NCBI RefSeq assembly: GCF_905212195.1
Contig: NZ_CAJMDQ010000033.1
Coordinates: 1-25,254 of the forward strand
From: an uncultured Anaerotignum sp.
GTDB lineage: Bacteria; Bacillota; Clostridia; Lachnospirales; Anaerotignaceae
Length of the DNA: 25,254 bases
Reading direction: 5' to 3'
Shown here in pieces: positions 6,651-15,151 of this stretch. Each line of letters opens with the position of its first letter. The stretch's first letter is position 1. A program made the position numbers and the translations under genes. The notes below the pieces were generated by a model. The model was not told where the DNA came from and did not search any database. It worked only from the letters and a program-made list of their open reading frames with translations.

Positions 6651-7286
6651 ATGAATTATACACGGATGAACTTAAAGGAATGGAGCAGAGGTGATCTGTT
6701 TCAGTTTTATATCGATAAAATGCGAATCGTCATGAGTTTGACGGTAGATATGGATGTGACCAATTTAAAAGCATATTCCAAGAAACACCATCTTGATTTT
6801 TATCCTTTGATGGTGTGGGTTGTATCCAAAGTTGTCAACGCCCATGATGAATTCAAATACAGTTGGGATGCAGACGGCAATCTCATCAAATGGGATTTTG
6901 TATTCCCTTCTTATACGGATTTTCATACGGATGACGAAAATTTCACCAAAATGGTCACGGAGTATGCAGAGGACCTTCTGGAATTTTACGGCAGAATGGA
7001 AGCCGACAGAGAGCGATACAAAAATGAGCGAGCCATTTTAGCAAATCAGCCGCAAAACTTCTTTGATGTATCCTGCCTGCCATGGGTAAAATATGCCCAT
7101 TTTGATGTGCATGTGTTTGATGAGGGAAAATTCCTTGCGCCTGTGGTCACTTGGGGCAAATATGAGCAAAAAGACGGCAAACTCATCATGCCGCTGACTA
7201 TGAACATCCATCATGCCGTTGCTGATGGTTTTCACCTATCAAGATTTTTTAATGAAGTACAGGAATTGATAGATTCTTTGGATTAA
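6651..7286 (+). CDS. CatA-like (chloramphenicol acetyltransferase family) O-acetyltransferase
   Basis: 211 residues from the ATG at 6651, supported by GGAGA just upstream. An open frame extends 42 codons further up, but only through the terminator repeat. The start NYTRMNLKEWSRGDLFQFY and the middle (FYPLMVWVVSKVVNAHDEFKYSWDADGNL) align in order with class A CAT. The catalytic region is MNIHHAVADGFHLSRFFNEV (185-204), where classical CAT has HHAVCDG; here the cysteine is alanine. The family transfers acetyl from acetyl-CoA to a hydroxyl, with the HH pair supplying the general base. Length fits CAT (~210-220). Chloramphenicol resistance is not shown by sequence, because many chromosomal CatA-like proteins have other substrates. 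It is a single-gene unit between two terminators. Confidence 0.9.
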   Translation: MNYTRMNLKEWSRGDLFQFYIDKMRIVMSLTVDMDVTNLKAYSKKHHLDFYPLMVWVVSKVVNAHDEFKYSWDADGNLIKWDFVFPSYTDFHTDDENFTKMVTEYAEDLLEFYGRMEADRERYKNERAILANQPQNFFDVSCLPWVKYAHFDVHVFDEGKFLAPVVTWGKYEQKDGKLIMPLTMNIHHAVADGFHLSRFFNEVQELIDSLD

Positions 7287-7351
7287 GCGGCTTGTTTCGT
7301 TCAGAGGCAATCCGCCCTTAAACTGGCACAAATTATGATTTTCCAAAAACA

Positions 7352-7379
7352 AACCCCCTTCGTTTCCACGAAGGGGGTT
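7352..7379. terminator. Bidirectional terminator between convergent genes
   Basis: A 12-bp perfect stem AACCCCCTTCGT / ACGAAGGGGGTT with a TTCC loop lies between the CatA-like gene (+) and the hydrolase gene (-). The minus-strand transcript continues as TTTGTTTTTGG, a good tail; the plus strand is less T-rich. Confidence 0.85.
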
Positions 7380-7389
7380 CTTACTTTCT

Positions 7390-8109
7390 TTATTTCAGTT
7401 TTTCCAATTCCGCTTTCAATTCCGCCAGCAATTCCTCTTTTGTCTGTGGTGCATGGTGACCCTTCAGGCAAAGGCGGAAGTCTGTTTCTTCCAGCATACG
7501 GATATGTTTTTCCAGCAGGTCTTTGTCATAGACCCAATCATCTCCAACGGGTACGGAACAATAAGCATCCCCCAGGAACAATACGCCGTCTGCCAGCATC
7601 AATGTGCAGTCATCGGCATGAGGGGAAACTCCTTCCCATAATTCCAGCGGACAATTCCCCAATTCCAGTGTCAGTCTGTCCCGGAACATGATATCCGCGC
7701 CCCGCACCTGAATGCGGCTCAGATCGGGATATTCCAGTCGGATGTGGGTATCGCAAAAGGCGGATTCCTCTCCTGTTTCCAGCCGTTTTGCCATTTCTCT
7801 TTCTGACCATCCCCAGCAAGCCATCTGCAGCAGCAGGGCATTGGTTTTTTCTGAAGCGATGGCAGGCAGCCCCAAAGATGCCATACCAAAGGTGTGATCC
7901 CAATGAGAATGGGAAATGCAGACCAGTTCCGGTCTGGGCAGCCCGGCTCTGCGGACAGCCTCCAGAAACAGTTCCGCATGTGCGCCGCTGTTTCCGGCAT
8001 CCAGCATCACAGAACGTCTGTCCCCCATGATATAGCCCAGTGTGGGCCTGTCTGTGGTGCTGTCATGTTCCGTATACCAGATACGGTTTGTCAGTTGGTG
8101 TAATTTCAT
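7390..8109 (-). CDS. Metallo-beta-lactamase-fold hydrolase
   Basis: 239 residues. The metal-binding signature HSHWDH is at 67-72 (HxHxDH), preceded by VMLDAGNSGAH (LDxG loop). Later metal ligands are plausible in PHADDCTLML (~183) and in FLGDAY, the usual aspartate strand, near 202. A terminal GHH completes the pattern. The family hydrolyses thioesters, lactones, phosphoesters and more, and the substrate is unknown here. The start codon overlaps the stop of the upstream patatin gene by 4 bases (ATGA at 8106-8109), and GGGAGGAAAG within the patatin tail serves as ribosome site. The two are therefore translationally coupled and probably act together. Confidence 0.9.
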   Translation of the reverse strand: MKLHQLTNRIWYTEHDSTTDRPTLGYIMGDRRSVMLDAGNSGAHAELFLEAVRRAGLPRPELVCISHSHWDHTFGMASLGLPAIASEKTNALLLQMACWGWSEREMAKRLETGEESAFCDTHIRLEYPDLSRIQVRGADIMFRDRLTLELGNCPLELWEGVSPHADDCTLMLADGVLFLGDAYCSVPVGDDWVYDKDLLEKHIRMLEETDFRLCLKGHHAPQTKEELLAELKAELEKLK

Positions 8110-8960
8110 CTCTTTCCTCCCATAAATGCTTGTAATTGAGCAAACTGCTCCTGTGCGAGTATATAACCATGACGGTAGAACGTCATCAGTTTCTTATAAT
8201 CTTTCTCCATGCGGCCTACTTCCGGCATGCAGGGACGGATAGCCAGCACCTTGCCCGCTTTTTCCATGCGGCGGATGTACGCCAGATTTTTGTTGTAGCG
8301 CACGGGACGGCGGCGCAGGTCTTCGCCAACGGCAGGATATTTTTTGTATGCCCTTGCAATGAGTTTTGTGGAACGGGAAGGCTTCATGCGGAAGTTTCTC
8401 CCTCTGGTCTGAATGACAACCACTTTGTCGCATCCCATTTCAAAAGCACGTTTCACTGGAATGGAGTCAGAAAGTCCCCCATCCACATAAGGTTTGCCGT
8501 CCACCAGAACGGGACGCACTGCCCCCGGCATGGCGCAGGAAGCCCGCAGAATGTCCATGAGACGGCTTTTATCCTGTTTTTCGGACAGGAATACCGGTCT
8601 GCCTGTATGGCAGTCTGTGCAGCCGTATTCCACCTCTGTTTCCGACGCAAAATAAGTATCGTAGTCAAAGGGAAAGTATTCTTCCGGGAATGTACGGAAA
8701 ATCAAATCCATATCCATGAGCTGACGGGTTTTGAAAAATGTCCGCAGCCCCATATATTCATATTTTTTGTCTTTGTGAATCATGGTATTTCGGGTACGCC
8801 CAATCTGTTTCGATACCAGATCCGCCGCGTTGCATGCGCCTGCGGAAACCCCTACCACATAAGGAAAGGTGATGCCCTGTTCCATCCAGTAATCCAGCAC
8901 CCCAGCGGTAAATACCCCACGGGAAGCGCCGCCTTCCAAAACCAGTCCAATCTTTTCCAT
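8106..8960 (-). CDS. Patatin-like phospholipase / serine acyl hydrolase
   Basis: 284 residues from the ATG at 8960. An ATG 24 bases upstream lies before the AGGAGGG ribosome site and would include it in the coding sequence, so the inner start is preferred. All patatin marks are present: oxyanion loop EGGASRG (9-15), nucleophile elbow GVSAG (S39), and the Asp of the Ser-Asp dyad in DGG (D160). The family (RssA/YjjU-like bacterial patatins) releases fatty acids from lipids; cytoplasmic or membrane-associated location is likely, as no signal peptide is seen. It is co-transcribed and translationally coupled with the metallo-hydrolase. The terminator of the RND operon lies just upstream (9001-9032). 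A possible promoter, TTGCCT..TTATAT, would overlap that hairpin. Confidence 0.93.
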   Translation of the reverse strand: MEKIGLVLEGGASRGVFTAGVLDYWMEQGITFPYVVGVSAGACNAADLVSKQIGRTRNTMIHKDKKYEYMGLRTFFKTRQLMDMDLIFRTFPEEYFPFDYDTYFASETEVEYGCTDCHTGRPVFLSEKQDKSRLMDILRASCAMPGAVRPVLVDGKPYVDGGLSDSIPVKRAFEMGCDKVVVIQTRGRNFRMKPSRSTKLIARAYKKYPAVGEDLRRRPVRYNKNLAYIRRMEKAGKVLAIRPCMPEVGRMEKDYKKLMTFYRHGYILAQEQFAQLQAFMGGKR

Positions 8961-9000
8961 ATTTGGAACCCTCCTTTTCTCCAAACAATATAACCATAAA

Positions 9001-9032
9001 AACCGCCGCTAGGCAAGACCTGAGCGGCGGTT
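9001..9032 (-). terminator. Terminator of the marR-MFP-RND operon
   Basis: Perfect 10-bp arms AACCGCCGCT / AGCGGCGGTT with a 12-base loop. On the minus strand the stem runs into GGTTTTTATGG, giving the T tail 29 bases beyond the pump's stop codon. Confidence 0.88.
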
Positions 9033-9060
9033 GTCACAAATTCTTAATATTACTTTAATA

Positions 9061-12000
9061 TTACCCTTGTAGGCTTTCTGTAGTTTTCGCTTCTTTTGCT
9101 GCCCGTTTTGCCGCTTTTTTCTCCAGACGGCGTTCTCTGCGGCTATTCATCCATGCGTAGAGCACAGGAATAAATACCAATGTTACCAGAGAGGACAGTG
9201 TCAGACCGAAAATAACGCTGATGGCCATGGTACGCATCATTTCGCTGCCTTCCTGCTGGGAGAATACCAGAGGGAGCATACCAAGGATGGTGGTCAGTGT
9301 GGTCATGAGGATAGGGCGCAGACGACGGGGACCTGCTGTGGTGAGGGCGTCATAGCACCGCATGCCTCTGTCCATAAGCTGATTGGTATAGTCGATGAGG
9401 ACGATACCATTGTTTACAACCATACCTGCCAGCATGATAAAGCCCATCATAGAAGTCATGGTGATGGTGTTGCCAGTGATGAACAGACCCAAGATGGCAC
9501 CGGTAAATGCCAAAGGCATGGAAACCATGATGATCATAGGATACCGGATGCTTTCAAACTGGGATGCCATGATCATATAAACCAGCAGTACCGCAACCAC
9601 AAGGGCTGTCAGCAGAGAGCTGAAGGCATCGTTCATCATTTCCAGTGTGCCGGAATAGCCGTAAGTGCAGCCGTCCGGGAAAGTATAGCCTGCCAAAATC
9701 TGATCTACCAGCTTCTGGGCTTCGCCGCCGCTCATGCCGTCAGCAGAAGCACTGATGGTGATATAGTTTTTCTGATTTTCACGGTTGATGGCAGTTGCGC
9801 TTTCGCCCATTTCCACTGTTGCGATGCTGGAAAGAGGAATTTCGCCGCCGTATGCTGATGTAACAGTCAGATTATTCAGATCTGTCAGGAAATTCAGTTT
9901 ATCTGTGTCATAACGGATGACAACGTCGATCTCTGTACCGTCTACTTTGTACTGAGTAGCGGTGGAGCCGGAAATGGCTGTGTTCAGAGAAGACGCAATG
10001 GAAGCGGTGGTGATGCCGTAAAGGGAAGCCTTGCTGCGGTCGATGACCACTTTGGCTTCAGGCACGGTTTCGCCGGTGGAGCCTTCCACGTCGGTCAGAC
10101 CCGGTGTGCTGCTCAAAAGTTCCACCAGATCGTCTTCCACTGCCATCAATGTCTGGGAATCATAGCCGTAAACATTGAAGGAAATATCTGCGCCGCCAAA
10201 GCTGCCCATGGCAGAGCTGGAAGCGGTGGCAGTGATTTCTGCGCCGGGAATATCTGACAACATATCCTGTACGTCTTTGCAGACTTCAGAGGTGGAGCGG
10301 GTACGTTCCGCTTTGTCCACCAAGTTCATGGTAACGGAAGCAGAAGATGTGCCGGAGGAGAGCATGCCGCCGCCGACGGAAGCATATACCAGCTCTGCTT
10401 CAGGAACTTCCTGCAGGCGGTAGAGCACTTCCCATACCACTTCTTCTGTATTGTCAAGGTCTGTGCCGTTGGGCAGTTCCACGGTGATGTTTGCCACACC
10501 TTCGTCTGTTTCATCCATGAAGTCCATACCTGTAATGGGAATGGTGAACAGGCTGGCAATGAATGTGATGAGCACCACAGCAATGGTGCGGACGGGGTGG
10601 TGGAGGGCTGCCTTGATGAGTTTTTCATAACCGTTGGTAAGGCGGTCAAAGAAAGCATCCCATGCATAGGACAGACGGAATTTGGATTTCTTTTCTTTCT
10701 TATGATGCTCCTTGCGCAGGAACAGGGCGCATGCCATAGGCACAAAGGTGATGGAAACCACCAGAGAGGAGATCAGGGAGTAACAAATGGTGAAGGACAA
10801 GCTCTTCATGAGCTGACCTACGGAGCCGGAAACGAAGGCGATGGGCAAAAATACCGCAACGGTTGTCAGGGTAGATGCCGTTACCGCCATGGTAACTTCT
10901 TTCGCGCCGGTTTCCGCCGCTTCTTTGGGGTCATATCCCCGCTCGTAATATTGGTAGATGCTGTCCAGTACAACGACGGAGTTATCTACCAGCATCCCGA
11001 TACCGATGGCCAGACCACCCATGGAAATAACGTTCAAACTCATGCCCGACAGGTACATGAGGGCAAAGGACGCCATGATGGATGTAGGAATGGACATGGC
11101 AATGATACCGGATGTGACAGGGCTCTTCAGGAATACCAGCAGTACGAAGAATGCGATGATGGCACTGAGGAGGGCTGTCTGTGTAACGTTGGAAATGGAA
11201 AGCTGGATATATTCTGCTGTATCAGTCAGCATAACCAGTTTCATTTCGGGGTAATCGTTGTTGATCTTCGCCATTTCTGCGTTCAGCTTGTCGCTGACTT
11301 CTACCAGATTGGCGGTGGACTGTTTGTTGACAGAAATCATGATGCCGTAATTGCCGTCGATGATACTGAAGGAATCACGGTCTACCTCTTTTTCTTCCAC
11401 GCTGGCAACGTCGCTGAGGTGGATCAGAGCGCCGCCGGGTGTGGTCACAGGCAGATTTTTGATGTCCTCGATGTCCTCAAATTCCCCCATGGTACGCACC
11501 TGTACGTTGGTGGAGCCCTGAGAAAGGGAACCGGAGGGCAGGTTCATGTTTTCTGCGGAAAGCACCTGAGAAAGCTGGGATGTGGTCAGGCCGTAGCCAG
11601 CCAGTTTATCCGGGTCAACGGTGATGCGGACTTCACGTTCCACACCGCCGGTCAGGTCAACGGATGCAACGCCTTCGATACGTTCCAGACGGTTCACCAC
11701 GTTGTCCTCCAGCATTTCGTTCAGTGCTGTCAGATCCATATTTTCTGCCGTTGCGCCCATGTAAATGGGAACGGCGTTCATATCCATTTTGATGATGTTG
11801 GGTTCATTGGCATCGTCAGGCAGTGTGGACTTTGTGCGGTCGATGATGTCACGCAAGTCCATGGAAGCGATGTCGATATCCGTACCGTCTACAAACTGTA
11901 CCATAACCATGGACATATTTGCCGACGAAACGGAGGTGATGTTTTCTACATTGGAAACGGTGCTGAGGGATTCCTCCAAAGGCTTCGTTACCAGATTTTC

Positions 12001-12174
12001 GATTTCTTCGGGCCCTGCGCCCACATAGGTGGTGCTGACAACCACGATGGGAATGTCCATTTCAGGCATCAGGTTCATATCCAGATTCATGTAGGATACG
12101 ATACCGGCCAGAAAAACCATCATGGTGATCATCATTGTGGTGACGCGCCGGCGGATAGCAAGTCTGGAAAGCAT
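9061..12174 (-). CDS. RND-superfamily efflux transporter permease (AcrB/SwrC-like)
   Basis: 1,037 residues, full length for the HAE-RND group. TM1 follows MLSRLAIRRRVTTMM. The first porter region begins with MNLDMNLMPEMDIPIVVVSTTYVGAGPEEIE. TM2-6 include the proton-relay helix GLAIGIGMLVDNSVVVLDS, with D-N where AcrB has D-D. The second half repeats the plan (TM7 near 540, AGMVVNNGIVLIDYTNQ in TM10) and ends with a charged tail. It exports hydrophobic or amphiphilic compounds using the proton gradient. The ATG lies three bases after the adaptor's stop, with GAGGGGG as ribosome site, so translation is coupled. No outer-membrane channel is encoded beside it, in line with SwrC-type pumps of single-membrane Firmicutes. 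Confidence 0.95.
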   Translation of the reverse strand: MLSRLAIRRRVTTMMITMMVFLAGIVSYMNLDMNLMPEMDIPIVVVSTTYVGAGPEEIENLVTKPLEESLSTVSNVENITSVSSANMSMVMVQFVDGTDIDIASMDLRDIIDRTKSTLPDDANEPNIIKMDMNAVPIYMGATAENMDLTALNEMLEDNVVNRLERIEGVASVDLTGGVEREVRITVDPDKLAGYGLTTSQLSQVLSAENMNLPSGSLSQGSTNVQVRTMGEFEDIEDIKNLPVTTPGGALIHLSDVASVEEKEVDRDSFSIIDGNYGIMISVNKQSTANLVEVSDKLNAEMAKINNDYPEMKLVMLTDTAEYIQLSISNVTQTALLSAIIAFFVLLVFLKSPVTSGIIAMSIPTSIMASFALMYLSGMSLNVISMGGLAIGIGMLVDNSVVVLDSIYQYYERGYDPKEAAETGAKEVTMAVTASTLTTVAVFLPIAFVSGSVGQLMKSLSFTICYSLISSLVVSITFVPMACALFLRKEHHKKEKKSKFRLSYAWDAFFDRLTNGYEKLIKAALHHPVRTIAVVLITFIASLFTIPITGMDFMDETDEGVANITVELPNGTDLDNTEEVVWEVLYRLQEVPEAELVYASVGGGMLSSGTSSASVTMNLVDKAERTRSTSEVCKDVQDMLSDIPGAEITATASSSAMGSFGGADISFNVYGYDSQTLMAVEDDLVELLSSTPGLTDVEGSTGETVPEAKVVIDRSKASLYGITTASIASSLNTAISGSTATQYKVDGTEIDVVIRYDTDKLNFLTDLNNLTVTSAYGGEIPLSSIATVEMGESATAINRENQKNYITISASADGMSGGEAQKLVDQILAGYTFPDGCTYGYSGTLEMMNDAFSSLLTALVVAVLLVYMIMASQFESIRYPMIIMVSMPLAFTGAILGLFITGNTITMTSMMGFIMLAGMVVNNGIVLIDYTNQLMDRGMRCYDALTTAGPRRLRPILMTTLTTILGMLPLVFSQQEGSEMMRTMAISVIFGLTLSSLVTLVFIPVLYAWMNSRRERRLEKKAAKRAAKEAKTTESLQG

Positions 12175-12177
12175 GGC

Positions 12178-13302
12178 TTATTCCCCCTCACTCTGCACCT
12201 GTGCCCCTTCCACGGGCACCCGCAGGACGTCTTCCTCAGGGTTGGAAACCTGAACTTCCTCACCGTCGGTAATATAAGTCTGGCCTTTGACAACTACCTG
12301 CATATCGGTGGTCAGGCCGCTGATGATTTCGATATTTTCACCGCTTTCGATGCCTGTTTCCACAGGAACTTTCTTAGCGATGTTGTTTTCTACGACATAA
12401 ACGTATACTTCACCGTCTTTTGTGATGACTGCATCTCTGGGCAGAATCATGGTATTGCTGGAAGAATCGGTGATGAAGCTTACTTCAGCCAGCATGCCGG
12501 GTTTCAAAAGACCGCGGCTGTTGTCCAGTGTGATTTTTACAGTGTATGTACCTGCCTGACTGGCGGAAGGGCTGATGGTGGATACTTTGCCCTGCAAAGG
12601 ATCGGGAGAAACAGCTGTCAGCAGTACGTTGACGGTGTCCCCGATGGCAATTTCATTGACCATCTGTTCAGAAACGCCTACTTCCACTTTTACGGAAGAA
12701 ACGTCCAGAATGGTGTAGGCAGGCTGGCTCTGGCTGGCAAAACTGCCGATTTCCACGTTGCGGGCAGAGATGACGCCGCTGATGGGCGCAGTAACGGAGC
12801 AGTCCGCAATGTTCTTTTCCAGATTTTCCTTCTGGATCTGGATGGAAGTCAGGTTTGCTTCCGCTGTGTCATAAGCCAGTTTCAGCTTGTCATAATCACT
12901 TTTGGAAATGATGCCTTCATCATAAAGAATCTGGTTGCTTTCCAATGTGGTCTTTGCGTTGTCCACCTGCAGTTTGGTAGCGTCATAATTGGCTTCCACA
13001 CTGCGCAGATTGTTCTGTAAGTCTGTGCTGTCCACGGTGAAAAGCACAGCACCTGCCCCTACGGAATTGCCTACTTCATAGCCAAAACCGGTGACTTTGC
13101 CAGCGATGGTGGGCACCACAGACACTTCTCTGGATGCGGCAACTTTCCCCGAAAAGGAAAAATCACTGGAAATATCCCCTGTAGTCACTGCCGCTGTCTG
13201 GACAGTGCGGGCGGTTTTTTCTTCGGTTACTTCTTCCTTCGGCGTGCACCCTGTCATGGCAATGACACAGGCCAGCGCCAAAAGACTCGCTGTTTTCTTC
13301 AT
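12178..13302 (-). CDS. Membrane-fusion (HlyD/MFP) adaptor lipoprotein of the RND pump
   Basis: 374 residues. A lipoprotein signal ends in AMTGC (Cys19), so the protein should be anchored outside the membrane. A half-lipoyl motif (FGYEVGNSVGAGAVLFTVD) and a helical hairpin of about 65 residues rich in E/K/N follow, then the second lipoyl half (SVTAPISGVISARNVEIGSF). Beta-barrel (VEVGVSEQMVNEIAIGDTVNV) and membrane-proximal domains (ILPRDAVITKDGEVYVYVVENN) complete the MFP order. It couples to the RND permease encoded next. The ATG overlaps the marR stop by 4 bases (13299-13302), with GGAGG upstream inside marR. Confidence 0.95.
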   Translation of the reverse strand: MKKTASLLALACVIAMTGCTPKEEVTEEKTARTVQTAAVTTGDISSDFSFSGKVAASREVSVVPTIAGKVTGFGYEVGNSVGAGAVLFTVDSTDLQNNLRSVEANYDATKLQVDNAKTTLESNQILYDEGIISKSDYDKLKLAYDTAEANLTSIQIQKENLEKNIADCSVTAPISGVISARNVEIGSFASQSQPAYTILDVSSVKVEVGVSEQMVNEIAIGDTVNVLLTAVSPDPLQGKVSTISPSASQAGTYTVKITLDNSRGLLKPGMLAEVSFITDSSSNTMILPRDAVITKDGEVYVYVVENNIAKKVPVETGIESGENIEIISGLTTDMQVVVKGQTYITDGEEVQVSNPEEDVLRVPVEGAQVQSEGE

Positions 13303-13778
13303 TCCCCAAGTCCTCCTGCTTTTAAGATTTGATTCAATTCCCGCAAATGTGTATAAACTTTTTCCTGCTTTTCTTCATCCAAAGAAGAAAAACAGCCGGC
13401 AACGGTTTCCAGTACACGTTCTTCCGCTTCTGTCACAGCTGTCATGCCCTTTTCCGTCAGATAGAAATACATCTTTCTGCCGTCATCTGTGTCAGATGCC
13501 TGCTCTTTGCGCAGATATCCGTTTTTCTCCAGTTTGGAGATCATGATGGACATACTGCTTTTGCTGATGTTGAACCAATTGGAAATTTCCGATACGGTGT
13601 GTATACCCCCGTTTTTGATAAATGTCAGTACATGAAACTGCCGTATCGTCAGTTCTCCTTCTTTTGTTTTGCCGTTGATATTGAAGGATTTTTCAATATG
13701 CTCCCGGTTCCACAAAAAGATGTTCGTATTCAGCGCAATGAGTTCTTCGGCGATTTTTTTGTTGTGTGTGGTAGACAT
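13299..13778 (-). CDS. MarR-family transcriptional regulator of the efflux operon
   Basis: 159 residues from the ATG at 13778, chosen for AGGGG seven bases upstream; an upstream TTG at 13808 has no site. The winged-helix core runs LTIRQFHVLTFIKNGG, VSEISNWFNISKSSMSIMISKLEKNGYLRKE, DGRKMYFYLTEKG, flanked by long helices for dimerisation. MarR proteins usually repress their own efflux operon and are released by the exported drugs. As the first gene of marR-MFP-RND, with 4-base overlap to the adaptor gene and a promoter carrying an imperfect dyad, that model fits here. The inducer is unknown. Confidence 0.93.
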   Translation of the reverse strand: MSTTHNKKIAEELIALNTNIFLWNREHIEKSFNINGKTKEGELTIRQFHVLTFIKNGGIHTVSEISNWFNISKSSMSIMISKLEKNGYLRKEQASDTDDGRKMYFYLTEKGMTAVTEAEERVLETVAGCFSSLDEEKQEKVYTHLRELNQILKAGGLGE

Positions 13779-13821
13779 TGCCTGACCCCTTTCTGTTTTC
13801 CTGTTCAAAAAACCTGAGATA

Positions 13822-13850
13822 ATTTTAGTATAAAACTATTTTACTGTCAA
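13822..13850 (-). promoter_or_regulatory. Sigma-A promoter of the marR-MFP-RND operon with likely MarR operator
   Basis: On the minus strand: -35 TTGACA (13850-13845), a 17-base spacer, -10 TAAAAT (13827-13822). The spacer and -10 contain TAGTTTTATACTA, an inverted TAGT/ACTA repeat inside a wider imperfect dyad. This is the expected place for the MarR protein to block polymerase. Confidence 0.82.
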
Positions 13851-13937
13851 TATTTTCGGCGCAGAATGGGATTTTTTTACAAATACAAAAGGGGGGCTTT
13901 CTCTATTTTATGCGTGGTTTCAGAAAAAAGGACGGCG

Positions 13938-13972
13938 AGGGAAATTGCGACGGCTGTCTTCAGAAGAAAACA
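13938..13972. repeat. 35-bp dispersed repeat, copy 2
   Basis: It matches 6243-6277 at 33 of 35 bases in the same orientation; the shared core includes TTGCGACGGCTG and CTTCAGAAGAAAACA. It lies in the intergenic stretch between the marR promoter and the terminator of the stalk-domain gene. Nothing else is seen between 13851 and 13986. Confidence 0.85.
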
Positions 13973-13986
13973 GAACAAATAATAAG

Positions 13987-14025
13987 AAAGCCGAAATCCT
14001 TTGATATGATAAGGATTTCGGCTTT
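13987..14025 (-). terminator. Terminator of the stalk-domain protein gene
   Basis: A perfect 15-bp stem AAAGCCGAAATCCTT / AAGGATTTCGGCTTT with a 9-base loop, followed on the minus strand by CTTATTATTTG. It stands 26 bases after the stop at 14051. Confidence 0.85.
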
Positions 14026-14050
14026 AGTTGTTTTCTGATGAAGCTGTCTG

Positions 14051-15076
14051 TTATCGGGGAACAGAAAAAGCGATAACGCCAGCGCTTTCCGGCGCGATGA
14101 TGCCGCTGTTCAGATAAAATACCACGGCGTTGTTGTCCAGATAGAAGCCAACTTCGTCCAGATTTTTGCCAAGGCGGTCTTTGGCGTCGCTGTAGAAAGC
14201 GGCAGGATTCTGGTCAATGAGGGCAGAGAACCCTTTTTCCATGAGGGTTTCCAGTTCTTTCTCACTGTCGGTGACGATGTCTGTCAAAGCTGCGTCACTG
14301 CCGTTTTTTATGTTGTAAGTGTCAGTGGAAAGGGTCTTTGTTTCTGTGCCGCCCATGAATGTTCGTTCTTCCAGTACCACAGAAGCAAAGTCACTGCCTT
14401 CACCCTTTGCCTGATAGGTGCCCATGTAGTAATAGGGCTGGAAAGAATCAGGATTCTTTGTGTAAGCGGCTTTTGCGGCTGTTTCCATCTGTACGGTCAT
14501 GACAGAAGCCTTCTGGGAAATCTGGTCGTAGATGTTTTTGTTGATTTTATCAGCGGCGGTGCTGTTAGAGGTGAGAGGGCTGTAAGTCAGGCTCACCGTT
14601 GCCAGCAGGGTGCCGTCGTCGGCATGAATCTGCTTGGAATAATTGCCGCTGGTCGTACCATCGGTGGTGATGTCAATGACGTAATTGATGCCGTCCCATG
14701 CCACATTGGCGTCGAAAGCAACGGCTACGGCGCGGATGGGCACCATAGTGCGGTCCTGCATGATCTGGGCAGGCACATCCATGGTATAGACCACTTTGCC
14801 GTTTTTGTAGACCTGTTTTTGGCCGATGGTCATGGTGACAACGTCACTGCCTCTGGTGGAAGTGATGGTCTGGGAAGGTTCATCCCATGTGACATCTGCG
14901 TCCATGGCTTCAAAAATTTTCCGCATGGGCACCAGTGTACGGTCGTCCACGATGACGGGGGCTTGGTCGGCAAAGACCACTTCCTGCTGGTCTACATATA
15001 CGGTAATGGGTGGATGTGCCAGTGCAGGCACAGCTATCGAAAGGGCAAGAAGACTGCCCAAAATCATTTTTTTCAT
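14051..15076 (-). CDS. Secreted protein with copper-amine-oxidase-N (stalk) repeats and a DUF4163/DUF3298-like domain
   Basis: 341 residues from the ATG at 15076, preceded by GGAGG; a longer frame upstream would start inside the leader hairpin. A signal peptide (MKKMILGSLLALSIAVPALA) is cut near residue 20. Two stalk repeats follow: DDRTLVPMRKIFEAMDADVTWD and QDRTMVPIRAVAVAFDANVAWD, the pattern of the copper amine oxidase N-domain often found in Firmicute cell-surface proteins. The C-terminal ~190 residues (NKNIYDQISQKASVM.., LTDIVTDSEKELETLMEKGF.., DEVGFYLDNNAVVFYLNSGIIAPESAGVIAFSVP) resemble the DUF4163-DUF3298 region of RsiV/PdaC-like proteins. Likely extracellular; possible ligand is cell-wall glycan or lysozyme-like enzyme (inference). 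Single-gene unit with its own promoter and terminator. Confidence 0.85.
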   Translation of the reverse strand: MKKMILGSLLALSIAVPALAHPPITVYVDQQEVVFADQAPVIVDDRTLVPMRKIFEAMDADVTWDEPSQTITSTRGSDVVTMTIGQKQVYKNGKVVYTMDVPAQIMQDRTMVPIRAVAVAFDANVAWDGINYVIDITTDGTTSGNYSKQIHADDGTLLATVSLTYSPLTSNSTAADKINKNIYDQISQKASVMTVQMETAAKAAYTKNPDSFQPYYYMGTYQAKGEGSDFASVVLEERTFMGGTETKTLSTDTYNIKNGSDAALTDIVTDSEKELETLMEKGFSALIDQNPAAFYSDAKDRLGKNLDEVGFYLDNNAVVFYLNSGIIAPESAGVIAFSVPR

Positions 15077-15114
15077 GTGCGTTTTTCCTCCGATTCTTTT
15101 TTCTGGTGTACATT

Positions 15115-15145
15115 GTGTCCGGGAAAAATCCCCATAAAAGGACAC
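15115..15145 (-). promoter_or_regulatory. Stem-loop at the predicted 5' end of the stalk-protein mRNA
   Basis: GTGTCC (15115-15120) and GGACAC (15140-15145) form outer arms. Inside them GGG and CCC pair around AAAAAT. The predicted start site of the promoter at 15152-15181 is about 15145, so the transcript would begin with this hairpin, a known way to slow 5' decay. The function is inference. Confidence 0.45.
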
Positions 15146-15151
15146 CGTATT

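Noticed and set aside
7323..7340. CTGGCACAAATTATGA as a sigma-54 promoter
   Set aside because: No TTGC at -12, and it would direct transcription into a terminator and against the convergent gene.
10597..13020. An 807-codon open frame on the plus strand opposite the RND pump and adaptor genes
   Set aside because: It is exactly antisense to two well-recognised genes, is rich in Cys/His/Phe as antisense frames are, and has no family features. It is explained by codon bias that avoids stops in that frame.
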